This document shows positions 31,845-40,228 of a DNA stretch of 49,516 nucleotides, one piece after another; the stretch's first letter is position 1, and each line of letters begins with the position of its first letter. A program made the translations under genes and the position numbers. Below the pieces are notes generated by a model. That model did not search any database, was not told the DNA's origin, and saw only the letters and a list, made by a program, of their open reading frames with translations. This stretch comes from RGIG7450 sp045577655. GTDB taxonomy: Bacteria > Bacillota > Clostridia > RUG12999. The stretch lies in assembly GCA_045577655.1 (NCBI GenBank), contig JAZNIU010000020.1, forward strand, positions 1-49,516, read 5' to 3'.

Positions 31845-32744
31845 ATGATTACAGCAGCAGCAGTAAAAGAATTAAGAGAAATGACCGGTTGCGGCATGAT
31901 GGACTGTAAAAAAGCCCTCGCAGAAGCAAACGGCGATATGGATAAAGCAATTGAATGGCTCAGAGAAAAGGGCCTTGCAGCAGCAACAAAAAAAGCGGGC
32001 AGAATCGCTGCCGAAGGTCTTGTTTATGCTGAAGCATACGACGATGGCAAAGTTGGTGTTGTTATCGAAGTAAACAGCGAAACAGACTTTGTTGCTAAAA
32101 ACGAAGATTTCAAAACTTTTGTTAAAACTCTCGCAAGCGTTGTTGCAAAAGAAAACCCGGCAGACGTTGATGCTCTTAAAGCATTAGGCTATCCGGGAAG
32201 TGAGCTCACTGTTGAAGAAATGCTCAGAGAAAAAATTCTTACAATCGGCGAAAACATGAACATCAGAAGATTTGTAAGATATGAAGGCGGCATTGTTACT
32301 TATATCCACGGCGGCGGAATCATCGGCGTTATGGTTAAAGTTGAAGCTGACCTTGCAAATCAGGCAGCTGTTGACGCTGCTAAAGACGCAGCAATGCAGA
32401 TTGCAGCTATGAACCCGACATATATGGACAAGTCGGTTGTTCCTGCAGCAGATGTTGAACACGAAAAGAATATTATCTTAGCGCAGATTAAAGAAGATCC
32501 CAAAAGCGCTAACAAACCTGAAAACATTCTTGAAAAAATGGTTGAAGGCAGAATCAACAAATTCTTCGAAGAAAGCTGTCTCCTCCAGCAGAAATTCGTT
32601 AAAGACGACAAAGTTTCTGTTGAAAAATATCTTGCAGCAAACGGTGTTAAACTCGTTGACTATGTAAGATTTGAAAAAGGCGACGGTCTTGAAAAAAGAG
32701 AAGACGACTTTGCTGCAGAAGTTGAAAAAATGGCTGGTAAATAA
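31845..32744 (+). CDS. tsf: elongation factor Ts
   Basis: Guanine nucleotide exchange factor for EF-Tu. The 299-residue protein starts with the UBA-like domain (VKELREMTGCGMMDCKKALAEANGDMDKAIEWLREKG) and has the EF-Tu-contacting segment ETDFVAKNEDF, with TDFV intact, followed by two dimerisation subdomains. GGAGGTAG precedes ATG at 31845. A perfect hairpin terminator directly downstream separates it from the accessory genes; pyrH, which usually follows tsf, is 6.7 kb away. Confidence 0.97.
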   Translation: MITAAAVKELREMTGCGMMDCKKALAEANGDMDKAIEWLREKGLAAATKKAGRIAAEGLVYAEAYDDGKVGVVIEVNSETDFVAKNEDFKTFVKTLASVVAKENPADVDALKALGYPGSELTVEEMLREKILTIGENMNIRRFVRYEGGIVTYIHGGGIIGVMVKVEADLANQAAVDAAKDAAMQIAAMNPTYMDKSVVPAADVEHEKNIILAQIKEDPKSANKPENILEKMVEGRINKFFEESCLLQQKFVKDDKVSVEKYLAANGVKLVDYVRFEKGDGLEKREDDFAAEVEKMAGK

Positions 32745-32759
32745 GTCGGAATATTTTTT

Positions 32760-32792
32760 AAAGAGTAACTCAATTTGAGTTACTCTTTTTTT
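32760..32792 (+). terminator. terminator of rpsB-tsf
   Basis: AAAGAGTAACTCAA (32760-32773) pairs with 32775-32788; the innermost pairs open to form the loop. It is followed by a T-run to 32792. Confidence 0.9.
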
Positions 32793-32802
32793 GTAATTTA
32801 TA

Positions 32803-32831
32803 TTGATGTTACCCGAAGAATATGGTACAAT
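32803..32831 (+). promoter_or_regulatory. promoter of the DUF1294/GTPase-nuclease block
   Basis: TTGATG (32803-32808) and TACAAT (32826-32831), spacer 17 bp, just after the tsf terminator. It marks the start of an independent transcription unit. Confidence 0.65.
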
Positions 32832-32873
32832 ATATATTAGGAATATGTTGATAAAATACAGGGGGAATTTGTG

Positions 32874-33158
32874 ATGAGCCAGAATATGATTATACTTTTT
32901 GCATGGAACCTGATTGTCATGCTCCTTTTTGGACTGGATAAACTGTTTGCAAAAATGCACAGTCGCCGCATCAGCGAGTTTTCTTTGCTGCTCTGCACCT
33001 TTTTGCTTGGTGGTATGGGAGCGCTGCTTGGGATGGTTTTGTTTAATCATAAAACCTCAAAACCAAAATTCCGCTATTTAGTCCCACTTGCAACAGTTGT
33101 CGGAATTGTCGCAGTATACTTCTATGGGATAGACATCCCTGCTGTGTTTAATGTGTAA
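32874..33158 (+). CDS. DUF1294 small membrane protein
   Basis: 94 residues with about three membrane helices and the DUF1294 pattern: AWNLIVMLLFGLDKLFAKMHSRRISE (N-terminal helix with the D-K motif), LLGGMGALLGMVLFNHKTSKPKFRYLVPL, where the GGxGALxGM and HKTxKxxF motifs are conserved. Function of the family is unknown. The ATG at 32874 is preferred to an adjoining GTG; GGGGGAA lies upstream. It precedes the GTPase-nuclease gene by 52 bp with no terminator between, so co-transcription is likely. Confidence 0.85.
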   Translation: MSQNMIILFAWNLIVMLLFGLDKLFAKMHSRRISEFSLLLCTFLLGGMGALLGMVLFNHKTSKPKFRYLVPLATVVGIVAVYFYGIDIPAVFNV

Positions 33159-33210
33159 GTGGCGTAGTTTCTAAAGAATATGTAACAATAGTTGAAACGG
33201 GGTGATAAAA

Positions 33211-35841
33211 GTGGAAAGAGAATCCAAACGAATAGCTCTTGGTATTCTGGCGCATGTTGATGCCGGCAAAACAACCCTTTCTGAAGGGCTGTTATATTCT
33301 GCCGGGGAAATCCGCAAGCTTGGACGTGTGGATACCCGTGACGCATTTTTAGACATTAACGAAATTGAGCGCAAAAGAGGAATTACCATTTTTTCAAAAC
33401 AGGCAATTATCGGGCTTGGAGATACTGTAATTACACTTTTAGACACACCGGGACACGTGGATTTTTCCGCAGAAACAGAACGAACCCTGTCTGTTCTGGA
33501 TTATGCTGTTCTGGTTATAAACGGTACAGACGGCATACAGAGCCATACAAAGACTTTGTGGAAACTTTTGGAAAAACACAGAATTCCACGGTTTGTGTTT
33601 ATAAACAAAACTGATTTGGCGGGCGTGGACAAGACAAGCGTCATAAAAGAGCTTATCAGCGAGTTTGGTGACGGGTTTGTTGATTTCACGGAAGATAAAG
33701 AAAGTATCTGCGAAAATCTTGCCCTTTGTGACGAAAGCTTGATGGAACAGGTGCTGGCGGGAACACTTTCTGAAAATACTGTTGCAGAGCAAATCAAAAA
33801 GAGTCGCGTTTTTCCTTGTTTTTCAGGGTCGGCGCTTAAAATGCAGGGAGTAGACTATTTCTTGAAAGCATTTGACAGATTAAGTCTGCCCAATAAGACA
33901 ACCGATTCTTTTGGTGCAAAGGTGTTTAAAATCGGTCAGGATGACAAAGGGAACCGACTGACATATATGAAGATTACCGGTGGTAGTCTTAAAGTAAAAA
34001 GCACTGTCAGAACGGGCGAAAATTCTGATGAAAAGGTTAATGAAATCCGTATTTATTCGGGCGAAAAATATAAGACAACAGACGAGGTGTTTTCCGGATG
34101 TGTCTGTGCTGTAACAGGTTTAAAACAAACAACTGCGGGGCAGGGACTTGGAGCCGAAGAAAATGATTTGCCTCTAACAGCAGAACCTGTTTTCACCTAT
34201 CGTGTTATATTGCCGGAAGATGTAAATCCGTCAGTTGCCCTTGAAAAGTTCCGTGAGCTTGAGCAGGAAGAAACTCAACTTAAGGTTACATGGAACAGCG
34301 CGCTGAAAGAAATTCAGCTGCGGATTATGGGTGAAATTCAGCTTGATATTTTAAAGCAACTCATGAAGACTCGCTTTGATATGGATGTGTCTTTTGAAGA
34401 GGGCAACATTTTATACAAAGAAACCATTGAAAATGTGGTGGAGGGTGTCGGACATTTTGAACCGTTGCGTCACTATGCAGAGGTGCATCTGGTATTATCT
34501 CCTTTGCCGAGAGGCAGCGGCGTGCAGCTTGATATGGATTGCCCGGAAAGTGTTCTGGACAAAAACTGGCAACGGCTTGTTATGGGTCATTTGTCAGAAA
34601 AACAGCATGTCGGCACGCTAACCGGTTCGCCGATAACAGATATTAAAATCACTTTGAAGTCGGGTGCGGCACATTTAAAGCATACCGAGGGCGGCGATTT
34701 CCGTCAGGCAACCTACAGAGCCGTAAGACAAGGGCTTATGCAGGCAAAATCCCTTTTACTTGAACCCTATTTTGATTTTGTTATTGATATTCCTGCGGAA
34801 CATGTGGGAAAAGTTATGACAGACCTTAACCTTATGGGTGCAGAGTTTACTGTTAACCCTGACGGTGAAACAACAAAAATAAACGGAAAAGCTCCGGCTG
34901 CAGAGATTCGCAGCTATCAGCGGCAAATTACGGCATTCACCCGCGGAGCAGGTCGTATTTCCTGTCAGTTTGGCGGGTACGGACCTTGCAGAAATGCGGA
35001 TGAGGTAATAGCATCTGTCGGCTATTCTCCTGAAAATGATGTTGAAAACACTGCTGACTCTGTTTTCTGTTCTCACGGGGCAGGTTTTCTGGTTAAATGG
35101 AACCAAGTTCCGGAATATATGCATCTCGAAAGCGTGTTGAAACCTGAGAAAGCTACAGAAAAGACAAAAACTGTTCGTCAGGAAGTTTCTTTTGCAGACG
35201 ATGAAGAACTGATGCGGATTTTTGAACGGACTTACGGGAAGATAAAAACAAAGCTTCCTGTCCGTGCCATGCACACTCCAAAAGAGCACCTGTCGGACAG
35301 AAAACAGGGACGCAGTACAAAAAAATATGATAAAAGCTATCTGCTGATTGACGGATACAATATGATTTTTGCATGGGACAGTCTTAAAAAGATTGCAGAG
35401 GACAGTCTGGAAAGTGCAAGACAGGTGCTAATCGACCGTCTTTCTGTCTACAATGTTTTTAAAGACGAGGAAATCATATTGGTTTTTGATGCCTACAAGG
35501 TGAAAGGAAATCTTGGCGAAGTGGAACGCGAAAATGGAATTACCGTTGTCTACACCAAGGAATCACAGACTGCAGATGCCTACATTGAAAAAACGGCAAA
35601 AGAGCTGACACAAAACTATCATGTTACGGTAGCAACTTCCGATGCTTTGGAACAGCTGATTATTTTCGGAAGCGGCGCGCTCAGAATGCCGGCAAGACAT
35701 CTGGAGGAAGACCTTGAAAGAGTTGAAAACAGTGTTCGGCAGCTGGTGAAAGATAATAATATTAAGCCCGGGAATTCGTCTTTACTTAAAAGTCTTGAAG
35801 AAAAACTTGAAAAGCTTATAATTTTTGATGTGGAAGAATAA
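33211..35841 (+). CDS. EF-G/TetM-like ribosomal GTPase fused to a C-terminal NYN (Rae1/YacP-like) nuclease domain
   Basis: 876-residue fusion. Residues 1 to about 690 resemble ribosomal protection GTPases of the TetM/TetO type: P-loop AHVDAGKTT (14-22), switch I RGITI (56-60), DTPGH (78-82), NKTD (132-135), then domains II-V including the LLEPYFDFVIDIPAEHVG and QITAFTRGAGRISCQF segments. TetM ends at about 640 residues. Here a basic linker (about 675-706) leads into a NYN/PIN-fold domain from 708: YLLIDGYNMIF, VFDAYK, TADAYIE and ATSDALEQ hold the expected acidic residues. Bacillus Rae1 (YacP), of the same domain family, cuts mRNA in the ribosomal A site. GTG at 33211 follows GGGGTGA. Drug resistance should not be assumed. 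Confidence 0.88.
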   Translation: MERESKRIALGILAHVDAGKTTLSEGLLYSAGEIRKLGRVDTRDAFLDINEIERKRGITIFSKQAIIGLGDTVITLLDTPGHVDFSAETERTLSVLDYAVLVINGTDGIQSHTKTLWKLLEKHRIPRFVFINKTDLAGVDKTSVIKELISEFGDGFVDFTEDKESICENLALCDESLMEQVLAGTLSENTVAEQIKKSRVFPCFSGSALKMQGVDYFLKAFDRLSLPNKTTDSFGAKVFKIGQDDKGNRLTYMKITGGSLKVKSTVRTGENSDEKVNEIRIYSGEKYKTTDEVFSGCVCAVTGLKQTTAGQGLGAEENDLPLTAEPVFTYRVILPEDVNPSVALEKFRELEQEETQLKVTWNSALKEIQLRIMGEIQLDILKQLMKTRFDMDVSFEEGNILYKETIENVVEGVGHFEPLRHYAEVHLVLSPLPRGSGVQLDMDCPESVLDKNWQRLVMGHLSEKQHVGTLTGSPITDIKITLKSGAAHLKHTEGGDFRQATYRAVRQGLMQAKSLLLEPYFDFVIDIPAEHVGKVMTDLNLMGAEFTVNPDGETTKINGKAPAAEIRSYQRQITAFTRGAGRISCQFGGYGPCRNADEVIASVGYSPENDVENTADSVFCSHGAGFLVKWNQVPEYMHLESVLKPEKATEKTKTVRQEVSFADDEELMRIFERTYGKIKTKLPVRAMHTPKEHLSDRKQGRSTKKYDKSYLLIDGYNMIFAWDSLKKIAEDSLESARQVLIDRLSVYNVFKDEEIILVFDAYKVKGNLGEVERENGITVVYTKESQTADAYIEKTAKELTQNYHVTVATSDALEQLIIFGSGALRMPARHLEEDLERVENSVRQLVKDNNIKPGNSSLLKSLEEKLEKLIIFDVEE

Positions 35842-35873
35842 GTTATAGTTATCAATATATATGAGGTGTTTTT

Positions 35874-36407
35874 ATGGAAACAATAGTTGTTTACAAAACG
35901 AAGTATGGTTCTACTAAAAATTATGCGGATTGGATTGGAGAAAAGCTCCATTGCAGAGTTGCAGATGCTAAAGAAATTACAATTGATAAGCTTGAAAAGT
36001 ATGATACCATAATATACGGCGGGGGACTTTATGCAGAAATTATAAATGGTCTTACCCTCATTACAAAAAATATTGACAGATTAAAAAACAAGAAAATTGC
36101 TGTGTACACAACAGGAATTACACCGCTTGACTGCCGGGATTACTATGACAAAATTGTTATAGAAAAGAATTTTAAAAACGGATTGCCTGCATGCATAAAA
36201 CTTTTTAATTTTACAGGGAAAATGGTTATGGAGGAACTTAGCACTGTGCACAAAACTGCCCTGAAAACGTTAAAGAAAATAATGAAGGCGAAAAAAGAGC
36301 CTACAGAGATGGAAAAACTTCTGGTCGAGCTTTGTGATGCAGATGGCGATTTCAGTGATCCTTCCCAGATTGTAGATTTGGTGAAATATGTAACAGCTGA
36401 AGTATAA
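35874..36407 (+). CDS. flavodoxin-domain protein
   Basis: 177 residues with a flavodoxin-like fold of the type grouped with protoporphyrinogen oxidase HemG and related flavodoxins. The N-terminal FMN phosphate loop is VVYKTKYGSTKNYADWI (T/S-x-T/Y-G-x-T pattern at about 8-14) and the second loop is IIYGGGLYAEIING. The C-terminal part (VMEELSTVHKTALKTLKKIMKAK) is helical and basic. GAGGTG precedes the ATG at 35874. It starts 32 bp after the GTPase-nuclease gene and is followed by the CLC transporter gene at 20 bp. Electron partner unknown. Confidence 0.83.
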   Translation: METIVVYKTKYGSTKNYADWIGEKLHCRVADAKEITIDKLEKYDTIIYGGGLYAEIINGLTLITKNIDRLKNKKIAVYTTGITPLDCRDYYDKIVIEKNFKNGLPACIKLFNFTGKMVMEELSTVHKTALKTLKKIMKAKKEPTEMEKLLVELCDADGDFSDPSQIVDLVKYVTAEV

Positions 36408-36427
36408 ATACAGTAAGGTTTATAATT

Positions 36428-37663
36428 ATGAGTATATTAAACGAAATTTACAAATACATAAAAACGCTGCTTAAGTGGCTGTTTATTGCAACTTTTGTAG
36501 GAATAGCAGGCGGACTTGTGGGTGCCGGATTTCATAAATGCCTTGAGCTTGCGACAGAATTCCGTATGCAAAATACATATATAACATATTTTATGCCGGT
36601 TGGCGTAGTCGCCATAATAGCATTGTATAATCTGTCCGGCAATAAATCAAAGCTTGACACAAATCTTGTTATAGACTCTGTCAAGGGGGAAGAAAAAATT
36701 CCGATTATTCTGGTTCCGTTTATTTTTATCGGTACAGTTATAACCCAGTTTTTTGGCGGTTCTGCCGGAAGAGAGGGCGCGGCTCTCCAGATTGGCGGCG
36801 GAATAGGGTACAATCTTGGAAAATTATTAAAATTAAACAAAAATGATATTCGGATAATTACCATGGCGGGAATGAGCAGCGTTTTTTCTGCACTGTTTTG
36901 CACACCTGTTACGGCAGCAATTTTTTCACTGGAAGTAATAAGTGTCGGGACATTTAATTTTACAGGTCTGTTGCCATGTATTCTTTCAGCAGTGTCGGCA
37001 TATTGCATCTCAACAATGCTTGGAGTGAAAAAAGCATCTGCTGCTGCCATAACCATAGACGAGGTTACGGCAGTGATGATTGTTAAAGTTATTGTGCTTG
37101 CAATTTGTTGCGCTTTTATAAGTGTTCTATTCTGCCTTGCAATCAAAAACTGTAAAAAGCTTATGAAAAAATACTTTAAAAATCAATATTTGCGCGGTAT
37201 TGTGGGGGCACTTATTGTTGTTCTTTTAACTTTAGCCTCAGGTACTTTTGATTACAACGGAGCAGGAATGAATATAGTTGAAAGAGCGTTGGCGGGATAT
37301 GCAAGAAATTATGATTTTCTTTTAAAGATTGTTTTTACTGCTATCACAATTGCTTCAGGATTTAAAGGCGGAGAAATTGTCCCTTCGTTTTTCGTGGGAG
37401 CAACTTTTGGTTGTGTTATGGGACCGGTTTTAGGTATGGAAAGCGGTTTTGCGGCGGCAATCGGTATGATCGCAGTGTTCTGCGGAGTAGTGAACTGTCC
37501 CATTGCATCAATTGTTTTGTCAGTTGAAATGTTTGGCGCAAACGGACTCATTTTGTTTGTAATAGCAAGCGCAGTAAGCTATATTATGTCGGGACATTCG
37601 AGTATTTATAAGAGCCAGAAAATAGGCTATTCAAAACTTACAGCAGATGTTTCTAATGATTGA
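36428..37663 (+). CDS. CLC-family anion transporter, possibly fluoride type
   Basis: Chloride channel family membrane protein, 411 residues, about ten to twelve helices and no CBS domains. The GREGx motif is present as GREGA (114-118) with the gating glutamate E116 intact. The usual helix D GSGIP motif is not seen; the region reads TNLVIDSVKGEEKIP, as in the CLC-F group that exports fluoride in exchange for protons. I therefore favour a fluoride/proton antiporter, but this assignment is by motif memory only. No fluoride riboswitch is visible upstream. The 3' end overlaps nothing; the next ATG is 12 bp downstream. Confidence 0.8.
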   Translation: MSILNEIYKYIKTLLKWLFIATFVGIAGGLVGAGFHKCLELATEFRMQNTYITYFMPVGVVAIIALYNLSGNKSKLDTNLVIDSVKGEEKIPIILVPFIFIGTVITQFFGGSAGREGAALQIGGGIGYNLGKLLKLNKNDIRIITMAGMSSVFSALFCTPVTAAIFSLEVISVGTFNFTGLLPCILSAVSAYCISTMLGVKKASAAAITIDEVTAVMIVKVIVLAICCAFISVLFCLAIKNCKKLMKKYFKNQYLRGIVGALIVVLLTLASGTFDYNGAGMNIVERALAGYARNYDFLLKIVFTAITIASGFKGGEIVPSFFVGATFGCVMGPVLGMESGFAAAIGMIAVFCGVVNCPIASIVLSVEMFGANGLILFVIASAVSYIMSGHSSIYKSQKIGYSKLTADVSND

Positions 37664-37674
37664 GGAAATATAAA

Positions 37675-38232
37675 ATGAGATGTAAAAGTGATGTTCGAGA
37701 GTTCAATAAAACAAAGCGGTCGGGCATGGAAAAAGAGGTTGTGAAAGAAAAAAGTGAGAGCATATCAAAGTTTTTTCTTTCATCAGAATTTTACAAAAAT
37801 GCCGGCTGCATTATGTTATATCTGCCGCTTGGCAATGAAGTGGATTTGACAAAGATAATAAAAGCCGCTTTTGCGGATAATAAAAAAGTGATTTTGCCTG
37901 TAACAAACGAAACAACAGGAGAGATCACGCCTTGTGAGGTGAACGGAGCAACGGAATATTTGGTCGGTGCATTCGGGGTGACTGAACCGCAGAATGCCAA
38001 AAAAGCCGATGAATCTGAAATTGATGTGGTGGTAGTTCCCGGAATTGCATTTGACAAAAAGGGGGCTCGTGTGGGATTTGGAAAAGGGTGTTATGACAGT
38101 TTCTTAAAAAATGTTTCTGCAACAAAAATCGGCGTTTGCTATGATTTTCAGTTGTGTGATGATATAGAAGTGCAGGAACATGATATTTGTATGGATTGTA
38201 TTATTACCGAAAAAGGTACGTTTTTAATATAA
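37675..38232 (+). CDS. 5-formyltetrahydrofolate cyclo-ligase
   Basis: Folate-salvage enzyme that converts 5-formyl-THF to 5,10-methenyl-THF using ATP, 185 residues, the usual size. The N-terminal basic segment MRCKSDVREFNKTKR, the CIMLYLPLGNEVDL strand, and the nucleotide-binding signature VVVPGIAFDKKGARVGFGKGCYDSFL are characteristic. ATG at 37675 follows TGAGGAAAT. It lies between the CLC gene and the alcohol dehydrogenase gene in the same direction with short spacers. The gene name varies (fthC, ygfA, yqgN). Confidence 0.92.
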   Translation: MRCKSDVREFNKTKRSGMEKEVVKEKSESISKFFLSSEFYKNAGCIMLYLPLGNEVDLTKIIKAAFADNKKVILPVTNETTGEITPCEVNGATEYLVGAFGVTEPQNAKKADESEIDVVVVPGIAFDKKGARVGFGKGCYDSFLKNVSATKIGVCYDFQLCDDIEVQEHDICMDCIITEKGTFLI

Positions 38233-38245
38233 AAGGAGGAAAAAT

Positions 38246-39418
38246 ATGTTAGATTTTACTTTTTATGCACCTACAAAGGTGTTTTTCGGACGAGATAAAC
38301 ATAAAGAAGTGGGCGAAATAATAAAAAGCTATGGCTATTCCACGATTATGATGCAGTATGGAAAGGAAAGCATAAAGAAAAACGGTGTTTATGATGATGT
38401 TATGACCTCACTTAAAAAGAATAACATCAAAGTTGTTGAAATGGGCGGTGTTGAGCCGAATCCAAAGGTTTCTTTTGTGCGCGAAGCAGTTAAAATTGCA
38501 AAGGAAAACAATGTTGAAATGATACTTGCAGTTGGCGGGGGGAGTGCCATTGACTCTTCAAAAGCAACTGCTGCAGGCGCAATGTATGACGGCGACGTCT
38601 GGGATTTTAACACAAGAAAAGCCGAGCCCAAAGCTGCTCTTCCGGTTGGTTGCATTTTAACACATTCTGCTGCAGGAAGTGAAATGAGCTGTTCTGCGGT
38701 TCTGACAAATACTGAAATCAATATGAAACGTGGGTTTAACAGTGAGTTCAACAGATGTAAGTTCGCAATTTTAAATCCTGAACTTACTTATACTGTAAAC
38801 AAATATCAGACAGCGTGCGGAATTGTTGATATGATGACACATACAATGGAAAGATATTTCACTGTGTGTGAGCCTACAGAACTTACTGACCGTATTGCCG
38901 AAGGTCTTCTTAAAGCTATTGTCAATGCATCCTTAAAGGTTATGGAAAATCCGTGCGACTATGATGCAAGAGCAACACTTATGTGGGCGTCAAGTCTTGC
39001 GCATAACGACCTGACCGGATGCGGCAGAGAAAATGCACTTTGTGTTCACCAGCTTGAACATGCACTCAGCGGCAAGTTTGACAATATTGCTCACGGGGCG
39101 GGTCTTGCGGTTTTATATCCTGCCTGGGCAAAATTTGTATACAAGGAAAATGTTTCCCGGTTTGCCGGATTTGCAAGACGGGTGTGGGATGTTTCAGAGG
39201 CGGATGACGAAAAAGCTGCGCTTTTAGGCATTGAAAAGATGCATCGATTTTTTGGGAAAATAGGTATGCCGCTTTCTCTCGAAGAGTTCAATGTAGGCGG
39301 GGAATATATTGATGAACTGGCAGATCTTGCAACTTTTGGCAAAAGCCGGACAGTGAAAAGCTATATTGAACTTGACTATGATAACATCAGAAAAATCTTT
39401 GAATTGTGCTGCCAATAA
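38246..39418 (+). CDS. iron-containing alcohol dehydrogenase (butanol dehydrogenase/YqhD-like)
   Basis: NAD(P)H-dependent group III alcohol dehydrogenase, 390 residues. It begins FTFYAPTKVFFGRDKHKEVG, has the nucleotide-binding VGGGSAIDSSK (with a D in place typical of the group), HSAAGSEMSCSAVLTN, and the metal ligands in GIVDMMTHTMERYF and CVHQLEHALSGKFDNIAHGAGLA (several His). AAGGAGG precedes the ATG. Such enzymes reduce aldehydes such as butyraldehyde to alcohols in fermentation. Last gene of the accessory block before the pyrH promoter. Confidence 0.92.
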   Translation: MLDFTFYAPTKVFFGRDKHKEVGEIIKSYGYSTIMMQYGKESIKKNGVYDDVMTSLKKNNIKVVEMGGVEPNPKVSFVREAVKIAKENNVEMILAVGGGSAIDSSKATAAGAMYDGDVWDFNTRKAEPKAALPVGCILTHSAAGSEMSCSAVLTNTEINMKRGFNSEFNRCKFAILNPELTYTVNKYQTACGIVDMMTHTMERYFTVCEPTELTDRIAEGLLKAIVNASLKVMENPCDYDARATLMWASSLAHNDLTGCGRENALCVHQLEHALSGKFDNIAHGAGLAVLYPAWAKFVYKENVSRFAGFARRVWDVSEADDEKAALLGIEKMHRFFGKIGMPLSLEEFNVGGEYIDELADLATFGKSRTVKSYIELDYDNIRKIFELCCQ

Positions 39419-39437
39419 AAATAATAAAAAATTTAAC

Positions 39438-39466
39438 TTGATAGATGGCAATATATGTAGTATAAT
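39438..39466 (+). promoter_or_regulatory. promoter of the pyrH-frr-uppS operon
   Basis: TTGATA (39438-39443) and TATAAT (39461-39466), spacer 17 bp, 33 bp before the pyrH ATG. It probably drives the long run of closely spaced genes to 46.6 kb or beyond. Confidence 0.75.
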
Positions 39467-39499
39467 ATAAATAATAACTTAAATATAGGAGAGAGAACT

Positions 39500-40204
39500 A
39501 TGCAACCGAAATACAAAAGAGTACTTTTAAAACTTAGTGGTGAAGCACTTGCGGGAACTAAAGGGTTTGGTCTTTGTGAAGATGTTCTTGCAGAAATTTC
39601 AGAAACAGTAAAAAAATGTGTTGAAATTGGCGTTGAAATTGCAATAGTTGTTGGCGGCGGAAACTTCTGGAGAGGAAGAAGCGGCAAGAGTATGGACAGA
39701 ACAAGAGCAGACCACATGGGTATGCTTGCAACTGTTATGAACGCTCTTGCAATGCAGGATGCTTTAGAACGTGCCGGAGTGCCTACCAGAGTGCAGACTG
39801 CTATTGAGATGAGACAAATTGCAGAACCCTATATCAGAGGCAGAGCAGAATCCCATCTCAGAAAGGGTAGAGTTGTTATATTTGGTTGCGGAACGGGAAA
39901 CCCGTTTTTCTCTACCGATACAACGGCAGCACTTAGAGCGGCGGAGATAAATGCAGATATAATTCTCCTTGCCAAAAAAGTTGACGGTGTATATGACAGC
40001 GACCCCAACATAAACAAAAACGCTATCAAGTTTGATACACTCAAATATATTGATGTACTTAACAAAGGGCTTGGTGTAATGGATTCTACCGCAACAAGTC
40101 TTTGCATGGACAACAACATACCTATCAGAGTTTTCGGTCTTGACAAACCGGGAAACATCTTCGATGCAGTTCTCGGTAAAGAGATTGGAACACTGGTTGA
40201 CTAA
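39500..40204 (+). CDS. pyrH: UMP kinase
   Basis: Phosphorylates UMP to UDP with ATP; hexameric bacterial amino-acid-kinase-fold enzyme, 234 residues. Typical segments are YKRVLLKLSGEALAG (ATP lysine), IVVGGGNFWRG, DHMGMLATVMNALAMQDAL and FGCGTGNPFFSTDTTAALRAAEI, ending with IPIRVFGLDKPGNI. AGGAGA precedes ATG. First gene of a run pyrH-frr-uppS-cdsA-dxr-rseP-ispG with spacers of 24 bp or less. Confidence 0.96.
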   Translation: MQPKYKRVLLKLSGEALAGTKGFGLCEDVLAEISETVKKCVEIGVEIAIVVGGGNFWRGRSGKSMDRTRADHMGMLATVMNALAMQDALERAGVPTRVQTAIEMRQIAEPYIRGRAESHLRKGRVVIFGCGTGNPFFSTDTTAALRAAEINADIILLAKKVDGVYDSDPNINKNAIKFDTLKYIDVLNKGLGVMDSTATSLCMDNNIPIRVFGLDKPGNIFDAVLGKEIGTLVD

Positions 40205-40228
40205 TATTTAAAGAAAGGTGAGAAAGTT

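Noticed and set aside
32478..33050. 190-codon minus-strand ORF over the tsf end and the DUF1294 start
   Set aside because: It crosses the tsf terminator and a plus-strand promoter, has low-complexity composition and no RBS.
33211..35220. Annotation as a tetracycline resistance gene
   Set aside because: The GTPase part resembles TetM, but it carries a nuclease domain and there is no mobile element or resistance context. Resistance cannot be inferred.
36408..36427. Fluoride riboswitch before the CLC gene
   Set aside because: Only 20 bp separate it from the flavodoxin gene, and no crcB-type motif is visible.
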